Below are positions 27,653-35,705 of a stretch of DNA of 64,000 nt, one piece after another (position 1 is the first letter of the stretch; every line of letters starts with the position of its first letter). The stretch is from Vibrio tubiashii (lineage in GTDB: Bacteria; Pseudomonadota; Gammaproteobacteria; Enterobacterales; Vibrionaceae): NCBI GenBank assembly GCA_000775715.1, contig JRWQ01000020.1, positions 45,046 through 109,045 of the forward strand, read 5' to 3'. The position numbers were made by a program, and so were the translations under genes. The notes under the pieces were generated by a model. It was given only the letters and a program-made list of their open reading frames with translations, searched no databases and was not told the origin of the DNA.

Positions 27653-29431
27653 ATGGCGACCACACATGTAGCAGGGACACAGCTTGAGGTTAAGGCGCCA
27701 AAGATCCCTTTAACTAAACCTTTCCTAGTCGTCTTCGGTGCTATATTTGTGCTGGCAATGCACTTTTTTATGCCCAACCCCGGTGGTTCAGGGCTAGCAC
27801 TGGCATTTAACCCAACTACTTGGTTAGTTCTAAGCTTTGCGGTTGCTATTGGCTTATACCAAATTGGCACCTACTCCAACCTAAGGTACAACAAGCTGAC
27901 CATTGGCTTGTTCATCTGCACTATCTTTCTTACGATTCCTGTGCTCTATACAGGTTCAAACATTGAATTATCAATCGGCAAGCTCGTTGGTCTATGGGCA
28001 GGCTACGTTTTGTTTGTCGTTTTACAACAGTTTCGTTTTAGCAATAAACAGAAACAGCGTTTACTGTGGTTTATCGCGATTGCGGTGTTTATCGAAGCGA
28101 TAATTGGTTGGGTACAATATCTGTGTTTGCAACCAGGCAACCCGTTTGGTTATGACACACTGAGCAATCGACCATACGGCATATTCCAACAACCTAACGT
28201 TATGGCTAGCTTTCTTGCTACAGGGCTAGTGCTCTCTGGGTACTTGCTTACTCGCCAGCCAACCAAGTATCAACGCAAAGTCAGCGAAGTCACCCTACTC
28301 TATTTGACTCCTTTAATCACAGTTCCACTCATCGTTATTCTTGCATCTCGAACTGGTTGGTTAGCCTCCGTGTTATCGGTCTCCCTTTTACTTCTTTATG
28401 TGTACCGATTTGCTACCAAGAAAAGATTTATTGGCTGGACAGTCTCTATTTTACTTGGCCTCAGCATAGGCTTCATCGCCCCACATCTATCAACAGGACA
28501 AGCCAGTGATCTCGTCGAGCAAAAAGCCAACTTAGAAAGTCCAAGAAAGTTTACTTTTCCTCAAGCTGTCGACATGCTTATCGAAAAGCCATTTACAGGT
28601 TATGGCTACGGTCGATTCGAGCCAGAGTATATTATCTACACTGCGCGACAGCATCAGCTCAATAGTAACTACAAGCCTGGGCTGGCTTCGATGGATCATC
28701 CCCACAACGAATTGCTCTATTGGGGAGTTGAAGGCGGTATATTACCACTACTAGCGATACTGCTTGCGGCGCTATTCGTTTTGGTGCGTTTATATCAAGC
28801 CAAAAAGGGCACCCGATTAGCCATGTTCGCACTGTTTGTGCCGATAGTGTTACACAGCCAGCTTGAGTACCCCTTTTATCACTCTGCCGTGCATTGGGTC
28901 ACTTTCATCGTACTTGTCTATTGGGTGGACCAGCGTGCAAGTAGCTACCGTCAAGTGTCATTGAGTATGGTTTCTAAACTTGCTCTACGCGTATCAAGTT
29001 TAGTAATACCTATAGTGACAAGTTTCTACATGCTAACGACCTTGCATACCAACTACGTCCTTACTCAATTCGAACAGTCACAACCAAAAGATCCTGAGAT
29101 TTTAAATCAAGTGACGAACCCGATTGTTTGGCAAGACAGATACGATTGGGATATATACAGTACCTACTTAAACATCGGCTTGTTCAAGCAAGAACCTGAG
29201 TTTATTCAACCCTATATCGACTGGTCACTAAGCATCATCAAAGACAAGCCTCGCCCTGCTTTTTACAACAACTTAATCATGGCTTATCAGGGGTTGGGCG
29301 AAATTGAAAAAGCGGAGCAAATTCGTAGCGAAGCTCAGTTTTTATTTCCCAATAGAGACTTCTCTGATGTTCAATATATTCCACCGAACATCGATGCCTT
29401 AAAAGCAGACAATGAAAAAGAAGCTAGCTAG
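27653..29431 (+). CDS. pglL: PglL-type O-oligosaccharyltransferase / O-antigen ligase family protein
   Basis: PglL enzymes transfer lipid-linked glycans to Ser/Thr of periplasmic proteins such as pilins. The chosen ATG at 27653 has AAGAG just upstream and gives 592 residues. About eleven membrane helices fall in residues 25-470, with a large periplasmic loop carrying the Wzy/WaaL core (about 285-365: RKFTFPQAVDMLIEKPFTGY, then DHPHNELLYWGVEGG with the essential His). A C-terminal soluble segment (about 500-590) looks TPR-like (NNLIMAYQGLGEIEKAEQIR). V. cholerae PglL sits next to uvrA in the same way and glycosylates pilin in heterologous tests. The natural substrate here is unknown; pilins are a plausible guess. 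Confidence 0.85.
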   Translation: MATTHVAGTQLEVKAPKIPLTKPFLVVFGAIFVLAMHFFMPNPGGSGLALAFNPTTWLVLSFAVAIGLYQIGTYSNLRYNKLTIGLFICTIFLTIPVLYTGSNIELSIGKLVGLWAGYVLFVVLQQFRFSNKQKQRLLWFIAIAVFIEAIIGWVQYLCLQPGNPFGYDTLSNRPYGIFQQPNVMASFLATGLVLSGYLLTRQPTKYQRKVSEVTLLYLTPLITVPLIVILASRTGWLASVLSVSLLLLYVYRFATKKRFIGWTVSILLGLSIGFIAPHLSTGQASDLVEQKANLESPRKFTFPQAVDMLIEKPFTGYGYGRFEPEYIIYTARQHQLNSNYKPGLASMDHPHNELLYWGVEGGILPLLAILLAALFVLVRLYQAKKGTRLAMFALFVPIVLHSQLEYPFYHSAVHWVTFIVLVYWVDQRASSYRQVSLSMVSKLALRVSSLVIPIVTSFYMLTTLHTNYVLTQFEQSQPKDPEILNQVTNPIVWQDRYDWDIYSTYLNIGLFKQEPEFIQPYIDWSLSIIKDKPRPAFYNNLIMAYQGLGEIEKAEQIRSEAQFLFPNRDFSDVQYIPPNIDALKADNEKEAS

Positions 29432-29448
29432 GGGCTGTTGATTTAACT

Positions 29449-29478
29449 AAGGCGACCATGGGGCCGCCTTACTGTTTT
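29449..29478. terminator. Terminator hairpin between pglL and the aminotransferase gene
   Basis: The stem AAGGCGACC / GGCCGCCTT (one mismatch) is followed by ACTGTTTTAA on the plus strand. It lies between two convergent genes and can serve pglL, and weakly the minus-strand gene. Confidence 0.6.
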
Positions 29479-29493
29479 AACTGACTGTTTATG

Positions 29494-30615
29494 CTACTGG
29501 GTCAATGACTCTTCTAATGCTCTTAAGCACAATGCGACATTTTCAGCCCGGGCGCCATAGCCCATCAGACCAATACGCCACGCTTTCCCAGCTAACGCAC
29601 CTAAACCTGCACCAATTTCTAAATTATAAGTCTCTAGCAGATGAGACCTTACTTTCGCTTCGTCAATCCCCTCCGGAACATAAATTGCGTTGAGTTGAGG
29701 CAAACGAGACTCTTGGTCGACAACAAATTCAAATCCCAGCTTTTCCAGACCTTGTTTTAGCTTTTCGTGCATATCACAGTGTCGCTGCCAGGCATTCTCT
29801 AACCCTTCATTCTTAAGAATCAAAAGCGACTCATGCAACGCATAAAGGCTGTTAACCGGAGCGGTATGGTGATAGCTACGTTTGCCCTCACCACTCCAAT
29901 AGCCTAAGACTAAGCTTTGGTCCAAGAACCAACTTTGTACGGGCGTAGTTCGAGCTTGGATTTTCTCAATTGCAGCCGGAGATAGAGTTACAGGGGATAA
30001 GCCTGGCACACAGGAAAGACACTTCTGACTCCCGGAATAAACGGCATCTAGCTGCCATTCATCAACTTTAAGTGGCACACCGCCAAGAGAAGTCACTGCA
30101 TCAACTATGGTTAGCAAGCCATACTGCTTAGCAAGCTTACCCAAAGATTCCGCGTCACTGCAGGCCCCGGTCGAGGTTTCCGCATGGACAAACGCAAGTA
30201 TTTTCGCATCAGGATTCGCTTTCAGTGCTTGTTCAACTTTATCGAGCGAAACTGGCGCGCCCCACTCATCGTCCACTACTTCAGCAATACCGCCAGCGCG
30301 CACCACATTTTCACGCATACGCTCACCAAACACGCCGTTACGACAAACAATGACCTTTTCACCAGGTTCAACTAGGTTAACAAAACAGGTTTCCATCCCT
30401 GCGCTACCAGGCGCAGACACGGCGATGGTAAACTCATTTTCAGTCTGAAACGCATACTTAAGTAGTGATTTCAGCTCATCCATCATGCCAATAAACAGAG
30501 GGTCTAAATGACCGACGGTTGGGCGACTCAAAGCTTGCAACACTTGTGGCGAGATGTCCGAAGGGCCAGGTCCCATTAAGGTACGGTGAGGGGGAATAAA
30601 ACTTTGAATCGTCAT
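29494..30615 (-). CDS. Class V aminotransferase (alanine-glyoxylate / serine-pyruvate type)
   Basis: This 373-residue PLP enzyme belongs to the class V aminotransferases of the AGXT/PucG type. The start contains HRTLMGPGPSDISPQVLQ, the catalytic lysine is K198 in YSGSQKCL, and the cofactor aspartate is in TIVDAVTSLGG (about 172). Such enzymes convert alanine plus glyoxylate, or serine plus pyruvate; the exact donor cannot be read from sequence. It is transcribed away from lysC, sharing a 524-base upstream region with it. Related enzymes such as phosphonate or purine-pathway transaminases are alternatives. Confidence 0.88.
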   Translation of the reverse strand: MTIQSFIPPHRTLMGPGPSDISPQVLQALSRPTVGHLDPLFIGMMDELKSLLKYAFQTENEFTIAVSAPGSAGMETCFVNLVEPGEKVIVCRNGVFGERMRENVVRAGGIAEVVDDEWGAPVSLDKVEQALKANPDAKILAFVHAETSTGACSDAESLGKLAKQYGLLTIVDAVTSLGGVPLKVDEWQLDAVYSGSQKCLSCVPGLSPVTLSPAAIEKIQARTTPVQSWFLDQSLVLGYWSGEGKRSYHHTAPVNSLYALHESLLILKNEGLENAWQRHCDMHEKLKQGLEKLGFEFVVDQESRLPQLNAIYVPEGIDEAKVRSHLLETYNLEIGAGLGALAGKAWRIGLMGYGARAENVALCLRALEESLTQ

Positions 30616-30848
30616 TGGCTGCTCCTAATTATGTATTAGTTTGTTGTTCTATTTCGACTTCCTCGAATCACCATAATCGAATTTTGAGCCGTCAGCAATT
30701 AGCCCAAAGTATTGTGGTCAAACCAGTGTCACAAGTTTGTTAACTTTAAAAAGGGATAAAGTTACACATTGCCATTGACATAGTTCACAGAAACGAGTTC
30801 AATGCAGGATATGTGGTGAATATTTATCCCACATGGCAAATTATTTTG
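30616..30848. other. Divergent promoter region before the lysine riboswitch
   Basis: This stretch separates the aminotransferase start from the lysC leader. It is AT-rich and must contain both promoters. TTGACATAG (around 30776) is a possible -35 for lysC, but no matching -10 with ideal spacing was found. No ORF is present. Confidence 0.4.
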
Positions 30849-31016
30849 CAGAAGAGGAGCGCTGCCCAGGTAGATGTGTTGTGGACCCACATACCCAATA
30901 CAACACTTTGAGGGGGAGCAGTGCCGAGGTAGATCTAGAGTGTCGGTTTAGATCTGTCGGTTGCTAGGGTTGAATCCCTACAACTGTCATCAGCCCAGCC
31001 TGATGATGAGCTTCTG
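30849..31016 (+). promoter_or_regulatory. Lysine riboswitch (L box) of lysC
   Basis: The aptamer is recognisable by its conserved core in order: CAGAAGAGGAGCGCTGCCCA, GAGGGGGAGCAGTGCCGAGG, then AGGGTTGAATCCCT and the closing CTTCTG. P1 forms between CAGAAG (30849-30854) and CTTCTG (31011-31016). The same blocks occur in the E. coli lysC leader. Lysine binding is expected to reduce expression of aspartokinase III. The switch probably acts through the downstream terminator at 31088-31118, with translation control also possible. Confidence 0.93.
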
Positions 31017-31087
31017 AGGTAAGTCATTCAGACAAAGACCCTCTCTCTATTCGCTCAACTCTCTTCATCAAAGCAAAACATTGGATG

Positions 31088-31118
31088 TTGGTATAGCTAC
31101 CAAAATTTTTTTATTTTA
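31088..31118 (+). terminator. Terminator of the lysine riboswitch expression platform
   Basis: A 6-bp stem TTGGTA-TAGC-TACCAA is followed by AAATTTTTTTATTTT about 20 bases before the lysC start. This looks like the intrinsic terminator that the riboswitch would enable when lysine is abundant. Confidence 0.6.
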
Positions 31119-31139
31119 GGAAGTCGTGGGAGATACGCT

Positions 31140-32492
31140 GTGAGCAGTTTTAATGTAGCTAAATTTGGTGGAACAAGCGTCGCTAACTTTGAGGCGATGA
31201 GCCGCTGTGCTGCAATTATTGAAAGTAATCCAAACACAAAACTTGTCGTTAGTAGTGCCTGTTCAGGCGTGACCAATCTATTGGTTGAACTAGCGAATGG
31301 TGTTCAAGATCAAGTTCGCCGTAGTGAAGTTCTGACTAAGCTAGCGCAAATTCATGATGCTATACTAGGTCAGCTTGAAGATGCCACTCAAGCAGCAAGT
31401 GATGTCTATGAGATTCTGGATACTGTCACTAGCCTTGCTGAAGCAGCATCGATTCAGTCAAGCCATAAACTGACCGATCACCTCGTCGCTTGTGGCGAGT
31501 TAATGTCAACACACCTACTCACTCAGTTGATGAAAGAGCGTGGCATCAATGCAGTACGCTTTGATATTCGCGAGATGCTGCGTACCGATAGTAATTTCGG
31601 TAAAGCAGAACCGCAACTAGAGCAGATCAAGCGACTGGCGCAGCAATCTTTGGTACCACTTTGCCAAAACGCAGTTGTGATTACCCAAGGCTTTATTGGC
31701 TCTGATGATGAAGGCAATACCACCACGCTCGGTCGCGGTGGCAGTGACTACAGTGCGGCATTGATTGCTGAAGCGGTTGAAGCATCTGGATTAGAGATCT
31801 GGACTGATGTTCCTGGTATTTACACCACTGACCCGCGCATCGCGCCTAAAGCATCGCCAATTCCTGAGATCAGTTTTAGTGAAGCGTCTGAAATGGCTAA
31901 CTTTGGCGCTAAAATTCTCCACCCTTCAACGCTGATTCCGGCACTACGCCACGATATCCCTGTCTTTGTCGGTTCATCGAAAGAGCCACAGAAAGGCGGC
32001 ACTTGGATTCGTCATCAGGTTGAGAGTTCACCACTATTCCGCGCTCTAGCACTGCGTTGCAATCAAACTATGGTAACGCTACGCAGCGCAAACATGTTTC
32101 ATGCGTACGGCTTCCTAGCCAAGGTGTTTGAGATCCTTGCTAAGCACAAAATTTCTGTTGATTTGATTACTACGTCAGAGATCAGTGTCTCTCTCACTCT
32201 AGACCAAACAGACACCTCTGGCGGCGCACCACAACTGCCTGAAGCTGCGCGTCTAGAACTTGAAGAGCTCTGTACAGTAGAGGTTGAGCACAACCTGTGC
32301 TTGGTCGCACTAATCGGCAACAATATGAGTGAAAGCAAAGGCTACGCGAAACAAGTGTTCAGCACGTTGGAAGACTTCAACCTGCGCATGATCTGCTACG
32401 GGGCAAGCCCACACAACTTATGTTTCCTAGTTGAGGAATCCGTCGCGAAGCAAGCGATTCAGAAGCTGCATATTGAGTTGTTTGAGAAATAA
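31140..32492 (+). CDS. lysC: Lysine-sensitive aspartokinase III
   Basis: LysC phosphorylates aspartate, the first step of lysine, threonine and methionine synthesis. The GTG at 31140 follows GGGAG at 7 bases and gives 450 residues starting MSSFNVAKFGGTSVANFEAM. The kinase domain holds KFGGTSV (about 8-14), TTLGRGGSDYSAAL and WTDVPGIYTTDPR; two ACT domains at the C-terminus (about 310-450) include ISVDLITTSEISVSLTLD and MICYGASPHNLCFLV, the lysine-feedback site. Expression is expected to respond to lysine through the riboswitch upstream. Length is nearly the same as E. coli LysC (449). Confidence 0.96.
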   Translation: MSSFNVAKFGGTSVANFEAMSRCAAIIESNPNTKLVVSSACSGVTNLLVELANGVQDQVRRSEVLTKLAQIHDAILGQLEDATQAASDVYEILDTVTSLAEAASIQSSHKLTDHLVACGELMSTHLLTQLMKERGINAVRFDIREMLRTDSNFGKAEPQLEQIKRLAQQSLVPLCQNAVVITQGFIGSDDEGNTTTLGRGGSDYSAALIAEAVEASGLEIWTDVPGIYTTDPRIAPKASPIPEISFSEASEMANFGAKILHPSTLIPALRHDIPVFVGSSKEPQKGGTWIRHQVESSPLFRALALRCNQTMVTLRSANMFHAYGFLAKVFEILAKHKISVDLITTSEISVSLTLDQTDTSGGAPQLPEAARLELEELCTVEVEHNLCLVALIGNNMSESKGYAKQVFSTLEDFNLRMICYGASPHNLCFLVEESVAKQAIQKLHIELFEK

Positions 32493-32764
32493 AAGGGATT
32501 CGGGATTCGACGGATATTTTAAAGGGTTGGCATTTTTGCCAACCCTTTAGGTTAAAACGGATGCGGGATAAAGGAACGGACTTCGTCCTATGGATAGATC
32601 TAGGTTCTTGCCTACTATCGAGAACACATCCTAGCAACTTCTAATGCGTATTAGACCTCACTAAAATTCGCGCCACACTTTCCTCTCGAAGGGCGAAGCC
32701 CGTTCCCGATTCTCGCGGGCGCAGCCCGATCTCGAAGCAAAGCGTTCCTTAGGGCCTAGCCCTA
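32493..32764. repeat. Composite repeat element A (lysC-pmbA junction)
   Basis: The convergent junction is filled by a composite repeat. It starts right at the lysC stop with GGGATTC twice (32495-32508), then a terminator stem, a hairpin GGAC-TTC-GTCC (32578-32588), and a series of mini-hairpins: GGGC-GAA-GCCC (32691-32701), GGGC-GCA-GCCC (32717-32727), GC-AAA-GC (32737-32743) and GGGC-CTA-GCCC (32752-32762). The last overlaps the pmbA stop codon. The loop-to-loop distances 26 and 18 are the same as in element C. See elements B (34741-35000) and C (54491-54710). Confidence 0.8.
32519..32550 (+). terminator. Terminator of lysC
   Basis: A long stem AAAGGGTTGGCA / TGCCAACCCTTT flanks a T-rich loop, 27 bases after the lysC stop. 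The same GGTTGGCA stem recurs in the pgi terminator of element C. The tail after the stem is not T-rich, so efficiency is uncertain. Confidence 0.65.
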
Positions 32765-34105
32765 TTCCCCCGCAACCTTCATCGACTCTAATAGAATCGA
32801 ACCCGTTTGAATTTGCGAGCGAGTTTCAACGTCATTGCCCACTGCAACGATCTGGTTAAACATCTCTTTTAGGTTACTAGCGATGGTAATTTCAGACACA
32901 GGGAACTGAATTTCACCATTCTCAACCCAGAAACCTGCTGCGCCGCGAGAGTAATCACCAGTGACGATATTAACTCCTTGGCCCATCACTTCAGTCACAA
33001 GTAGGCCAGTGCCCAGCTCTTTCAGCATCTGTTCGAAATTTTGACCTGTCGATTTAACAAACCAGTTGTGGATACCCCCCGCATGACCGGTTGGCGTCAT
33101 ATCCATCTTACGCGCGGCATAGCTTGTTAGCAGGTACGTTGCAAGCACGCCATCGGTAATAATTTCACGGTCTTGAGTAAACACACCTTCGCTATCAAAC
33201 GGGCTAGATGCTAGACCACGCAAAACATGTGGTCGCTCAGATACCTTGAACCACTCAGGAAGCACTTGCTTACCAAGATGATCGAGTAAGAAAGACGATT
33301 TACGGTAGAGGTTGCCACCACTGATCGCCATAACTAGGTGACCCAGCAAGCCAGTAGCGACATCAGCGGCAAACATAACAGGGTACTGACCTGTTTTTAA
33401 CTTCTGCGCGTCAAGGCGACTTACCGTCTTCTCAGCGGCTTTCTGACCAACTGTTTCAGGAGTCCACAGTTCATCTTTATGGCGCGCAACTGTATAGCTG
33501 TAATCTCGCTCCATTTCACCATTAGCACCTTGACCAATCACACAGCAGCTTGTGCTATGACGGCTCGATGCGTAACTAGCTAATAAACCATGGCTGTTAC
33601 CGTAGACTTTCAGACCGTAATGACTGTCGTAGCTAGCGCCATCACTCTGCTTGATTTTGTCGCTGTATGAGAGCGCTTGCCTCTCAGCAGCGATGGCCAC
33701 TTGCGCAGCATAATCAGGATCGGGGGTATCAGGATGGAACAAATCAAGATCTGGCACGTCTTGTACCATCAACTCTTTCGGTGCAGGTCCTGCAAATGGG
33801 TCTTCCGAGGTGTACTGAGCAATGTCGAGCGCCGCAAGCACCGCCTGTTGAATCGCTGTGTCACTCAGATCTGACGTAGACGCACTGCCTTTACGCTGAT
33901 TGCGATAAACCGTAATCCCTAATGCACCATCACTGTTGAACTCGACATTTTCCACTTCGCACATACGAGTAGAAACGCTCAGCCCGGTAGTTTTGCTAAT
34001 CGCAACTTCAGCTGCATCAGACTTCTCGGCTGCCATTTCTAAAGCTTTGGCTACTGCCGCTTCTAGCTCAACGCGCTGTTGAGCAACTTGCTGTCTTACG
34101 TCCAT
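32762..34105 (-). CDS. pmbA: Metalloprotease-related PmbA/TldE
   Basis: PmbA (TldE) is the partner of TldD in a cytoplasmic metalloprotease that matures peptides and degrades the CcdA antitoxin in E. coli. The 447-residue protein has the family core, with [13 protein letters not shown] and [18 protein letters not shown] in the middle and the C-terminal [20 protein letters not shown] motif. In the TldD/E pair the metal-binding HExxxH is in TldD; PmbA lacks it, as here. The gene is divergent from yjgA with about 107 bases between them, the usual pairing in gammaproteobacteria. Its stop codon lies in the last mini-hairpin of repeat element A. Confidence 0.95.
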   Translation of the reverse strand: MDVRQQVAQQRVELEAAVAKALEMAAEKSDAAEVAISKTTGLSVSTRMCEVENVEFNSDGALGITVYRNQRKGSASTSDLSDTAIQQAVLAALDIAQYTSEDPFAGPAPKELMVQDVPDLDLFHPDTPDPDYAAQVAIAAERQALSYSDKIKQSDGASYDSHYGLKVYGNSHGLLASYASSRHSTSCCVIGQGANGEMERDYSYTVARHKDELWTPETVGQKAAEKTVSRLDAQKLKTGQYPVMFAADVATGLLGHLVMAISGGNLYRKSSFLLDHLGKQVLPEWFKVSERPHVLRGLASSPFDSEGVFTQDREIITDGVLATYLLTSYAARKMDMTPTGHAGGIHNWFVKSTGQNFEQMLKELGTGLLVTEVMGQGVNIVTGDYSRGAAGFWVENGEIQFPVSEITIASNLKEMFNQIVAVGNDVETRSQIQTGSILLESMKVAGE

Positions 34106-34212
34106 ATTCTTTATTTCTTAAGATCAATTGCCACTAGAATAACAAGAATTTCGCTTTCTCCCCACGATTCTTGTTAAAATAGAGAAATAGATATTCAAAT
34201 TAAGGCAGAAAA

Positions 34213-34740
34213 ATGGCACGTAAGAATCAAAAAGCGCCATGGGAAGAGGAAGAAGAGATCATTTGGGTCAGTAAGACCGAATTGAAACGCGACATGGAAG
34301 AGCTACAAAAGCTAGGTGAAGAACTCGCTAGCCTGAAACCTTCTGTGTTGGAGAAATTCCCACTCAGTGAAGACCTTGCAGAAGCAATTAAAGACGCTCA
34401 GCGTTTCAAAAACGAAGCTCGCCGCCGTCAGTTACAGTACATAGGAAAGCTAATGCGTTTTGAAGATCCAGAGCCACTTCAAGCAGCACTAGACAAAGTT
34501 CGCAATAAGCACTCACAAGCAACCGCTGAACTGCACAAACTTGAGCAGCTACGTGATCGCGTTGTAGAAGAGGGGGATAGCGCAATTGGTGATGTAATGG
34601 ATCTCTATCCATCAGCCGATCGTCAACGCTTACGTCAACTTGCACGTCAGGCTGCCAAAGAGAAAAAAGCAGGCAAGCCAGCTAAAGCGTATCGCGAAAT
34701 CTTCCAAGTGCTTAAAGAGCTAAACGAAGAAGAGAGTTAA
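34213..34740 (+). CDS. yjgA: Ribosome-associated protein YjgA / DarP
   Basis: The 175-residue, highly charged helical protein belongs to the DUF615 family (YjgA, renamed DarP), which associates with late 50S ribosomal precursors and helps assembly. It begins with the typical acidic Trp motif [20 protein letters not shown] and continues as long helices (about 25-170). A GGCAGAAAA ribosome-binding region precedes the ATG. It is divergent from pmbA, a conserved pairing. Its stop codon is followed after 3 bases by the GCGAGAAA tandem repeat. Confidence 0.94.
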   Translation: MARKNQKAPWEEEEEIIWVSKTELKRDMEELQKLGEELASLKPSVLEKFPLSEDLAEAIKDAQRFKNEARRRQLQYIGKLMRFEDPEPLQAALDKVRNKHSQATAELHKLEQLRDRVVEEGDSAIGDVMDLYPSADRQRLRQLARQAAKEKKAGKPAKAYREIFQVLKELNEEES

Positions 34741-34743
34741 GAA

Positions 34744-34799
34744 GCGAGAAAGCGAGAAAGCGAGAAAGCGAGAAAGCGAGAAAGCGAGAAAGCGAGAAA
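34744..34799 (+). repeat. Octamer tandem repeat GCGAGAAA, seven copies
   Basis: Seven perfect copies of GCGAGAAA start 4 bases after the yjgA stop codon. Perfect short tandem repeats of this length are prone to slippage. Being outside the coding frame, changes in copy number would alter only the 3' UTR. Confidence 0.97.
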
Positions 34800-34804
34800 A
34801 ATTA

Positions 34805-34835
34805 GAGGATTGGCACTAAGTGTCAATCCTTTTTA
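34805..34835 (+). terminator. Terminator of yjgA
   Basis: The stem AGGATTGGCAC / GTGTCAATCCT with loop TAA (one G-T pair) is followed by TTTTTATTT. It is a strong intrinsic terminator directly after the octamer array. Confidence 0.85.
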
Positions 34836-35000
34836 TTTAGGAACGCCTTTCTACGGAAACGGGATGCGGGATGCGAGAACGAAAAACTCTCGAAGGACGA
34901 AGTCCGATCTCGACTCTCGAAACGCAGTGTTCTCGGAGGGCGAAGCCCGTTCTCGATTCCCTAGCGTAGCGTTCCCGAGGACGAAGTCCGTTCCTCCCCC

Positions 35001-35705
35001 TCACTCACCCGCCCGAACAAAATCACTTAACGCTTGGTTATCATGACTCGAAGAGAGCTGTTCGATTTTATCCGCGACTTCGACTCTGCCATTAGCGACA
35101 AAGATAAAGTCAGAGGCGATCGCCTTAGCATCACTGATGTGGTGCGTCACCATAACCACCGTAATATTGCGCTCACGGGCTAACGTCTTAACCAAGTTAA
35201 GCATCTCTTCTCGCAGGATAGGATCAAGAGCAGAGAAAGGTTCATCAAGCAGCCATATTTTGTGCGGCTGAACGAAGCAACGCGCCAAAGCAACACGCTG
35301 ACGCTGACCACCCGAAAGTTGCTCTGGTAAACGATCTAGATAAGCCTCAACTCCAACTTGCTGCGCCGCTTGCTCGACTAACTCTTGCTGCGATTCAGTC
35401 AGCTTTAAGCCCGGATGAAGGCCAAGCCCAATATTTTGCCGCACGGTTAAGTGGGCAAATAAATTATGCTCTTGAAACAACATAGCGAATGGACGCTGGT
35501 GTGGCTCCTTACCAACAAGGTTCCTGCCTTCAACCTCAATTGAACCTTTGGTAGGCTCAATAAAACCAGCGACTAAGGCGAGTAACGTCGATTTTCCTGC
35601 GCCACTAGGCCCCATTAGCGCGACAATCGATTGTGACGCAACAGTCGTATCAAAATGAAAAAGTTCATTGTGATAATAGTAATCGACACTACTTAAGGTC
35701 AGCAT
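35001..35705 (-). CDS. thiQ: Thiamine ABC transporter ATP-binding protein ThiQ
   Basis: ThiQ energises thiamine and thiamine-phosphate import. The 234-residue ATPase has Walker A GPSGAGKSTLL (about 32-42), Q-loop MLFQEHNLFAHL, signature LSGGQRQRVALAR (about 129-141) and Walker B IWLLDEPFSALD (about 150-161) with the H-loop VMVTHH. It overlaps the thiP 3' end by 17 bases. Together with ThiB and ThiP it forms the ThiBPQ importer, expected to be repressed by the TPP riboswitch upstream of thiB. Confidence 0.96.
   Translation of the reverse strand: MLTLSSVDYYYHNELFHFDTTVASQSIVALMGPSGAGKSTLLALVAGFIEPTKGSIEVEGRNLVGKEPHQRPFAMLFQEHNLFAHLTVRQNIGLGLHPGLKLTESQQELVEQAAQQVGVEAYLDRLPEQLSGGQRQRVALARCFVQPHKIWLLDEPFSALDPILREEMLNLVKTLARERNITVVMVTHHISDAKAIASDFIFVANGRVEVADKIEQLSSSHDNQALSDFVRAGE

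Larger units (their letters stand above)
34741..35000. repeat. Composite repeat element B (yjgA-thiQ junction)
   Basis: This convergent junction holds an octamer array (34744-34799), a terminator (34806-34831), two heptamers GGGATGC (34861-34874) and five mini-hairpins: GGAC-GAA-GTCC (34895-34905), AC-GCA-GT (34922-34928), GGGC-GAA-GCCC (34938-34948), GC-GTA-GC (34964-34970) and GGAC-GAA-GTCC (34979-34989). Loop-to-loop distances are 25, 18, 24 and 17. The block around 34864-34882 is partly complementary to CGTTCTCGATTCCC at 34948-34961, so the element can fold into a larger hairpin. It ends next to the thiQ stop. Confidence 0.82.

Noticed and set aside
34744..34799. CRISPR-like repeat
   Set aside because: Octamers are directly adjacent with no spacers and no cas genes.
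34810..35046. 78-codon open frame across repeat element B
   Set aside because: It runs through the terminator and mini-hairpins and into the thiQ 3' end; composition reflects the repeat, and no ribosome-binding site or protein-like pattern is seen.
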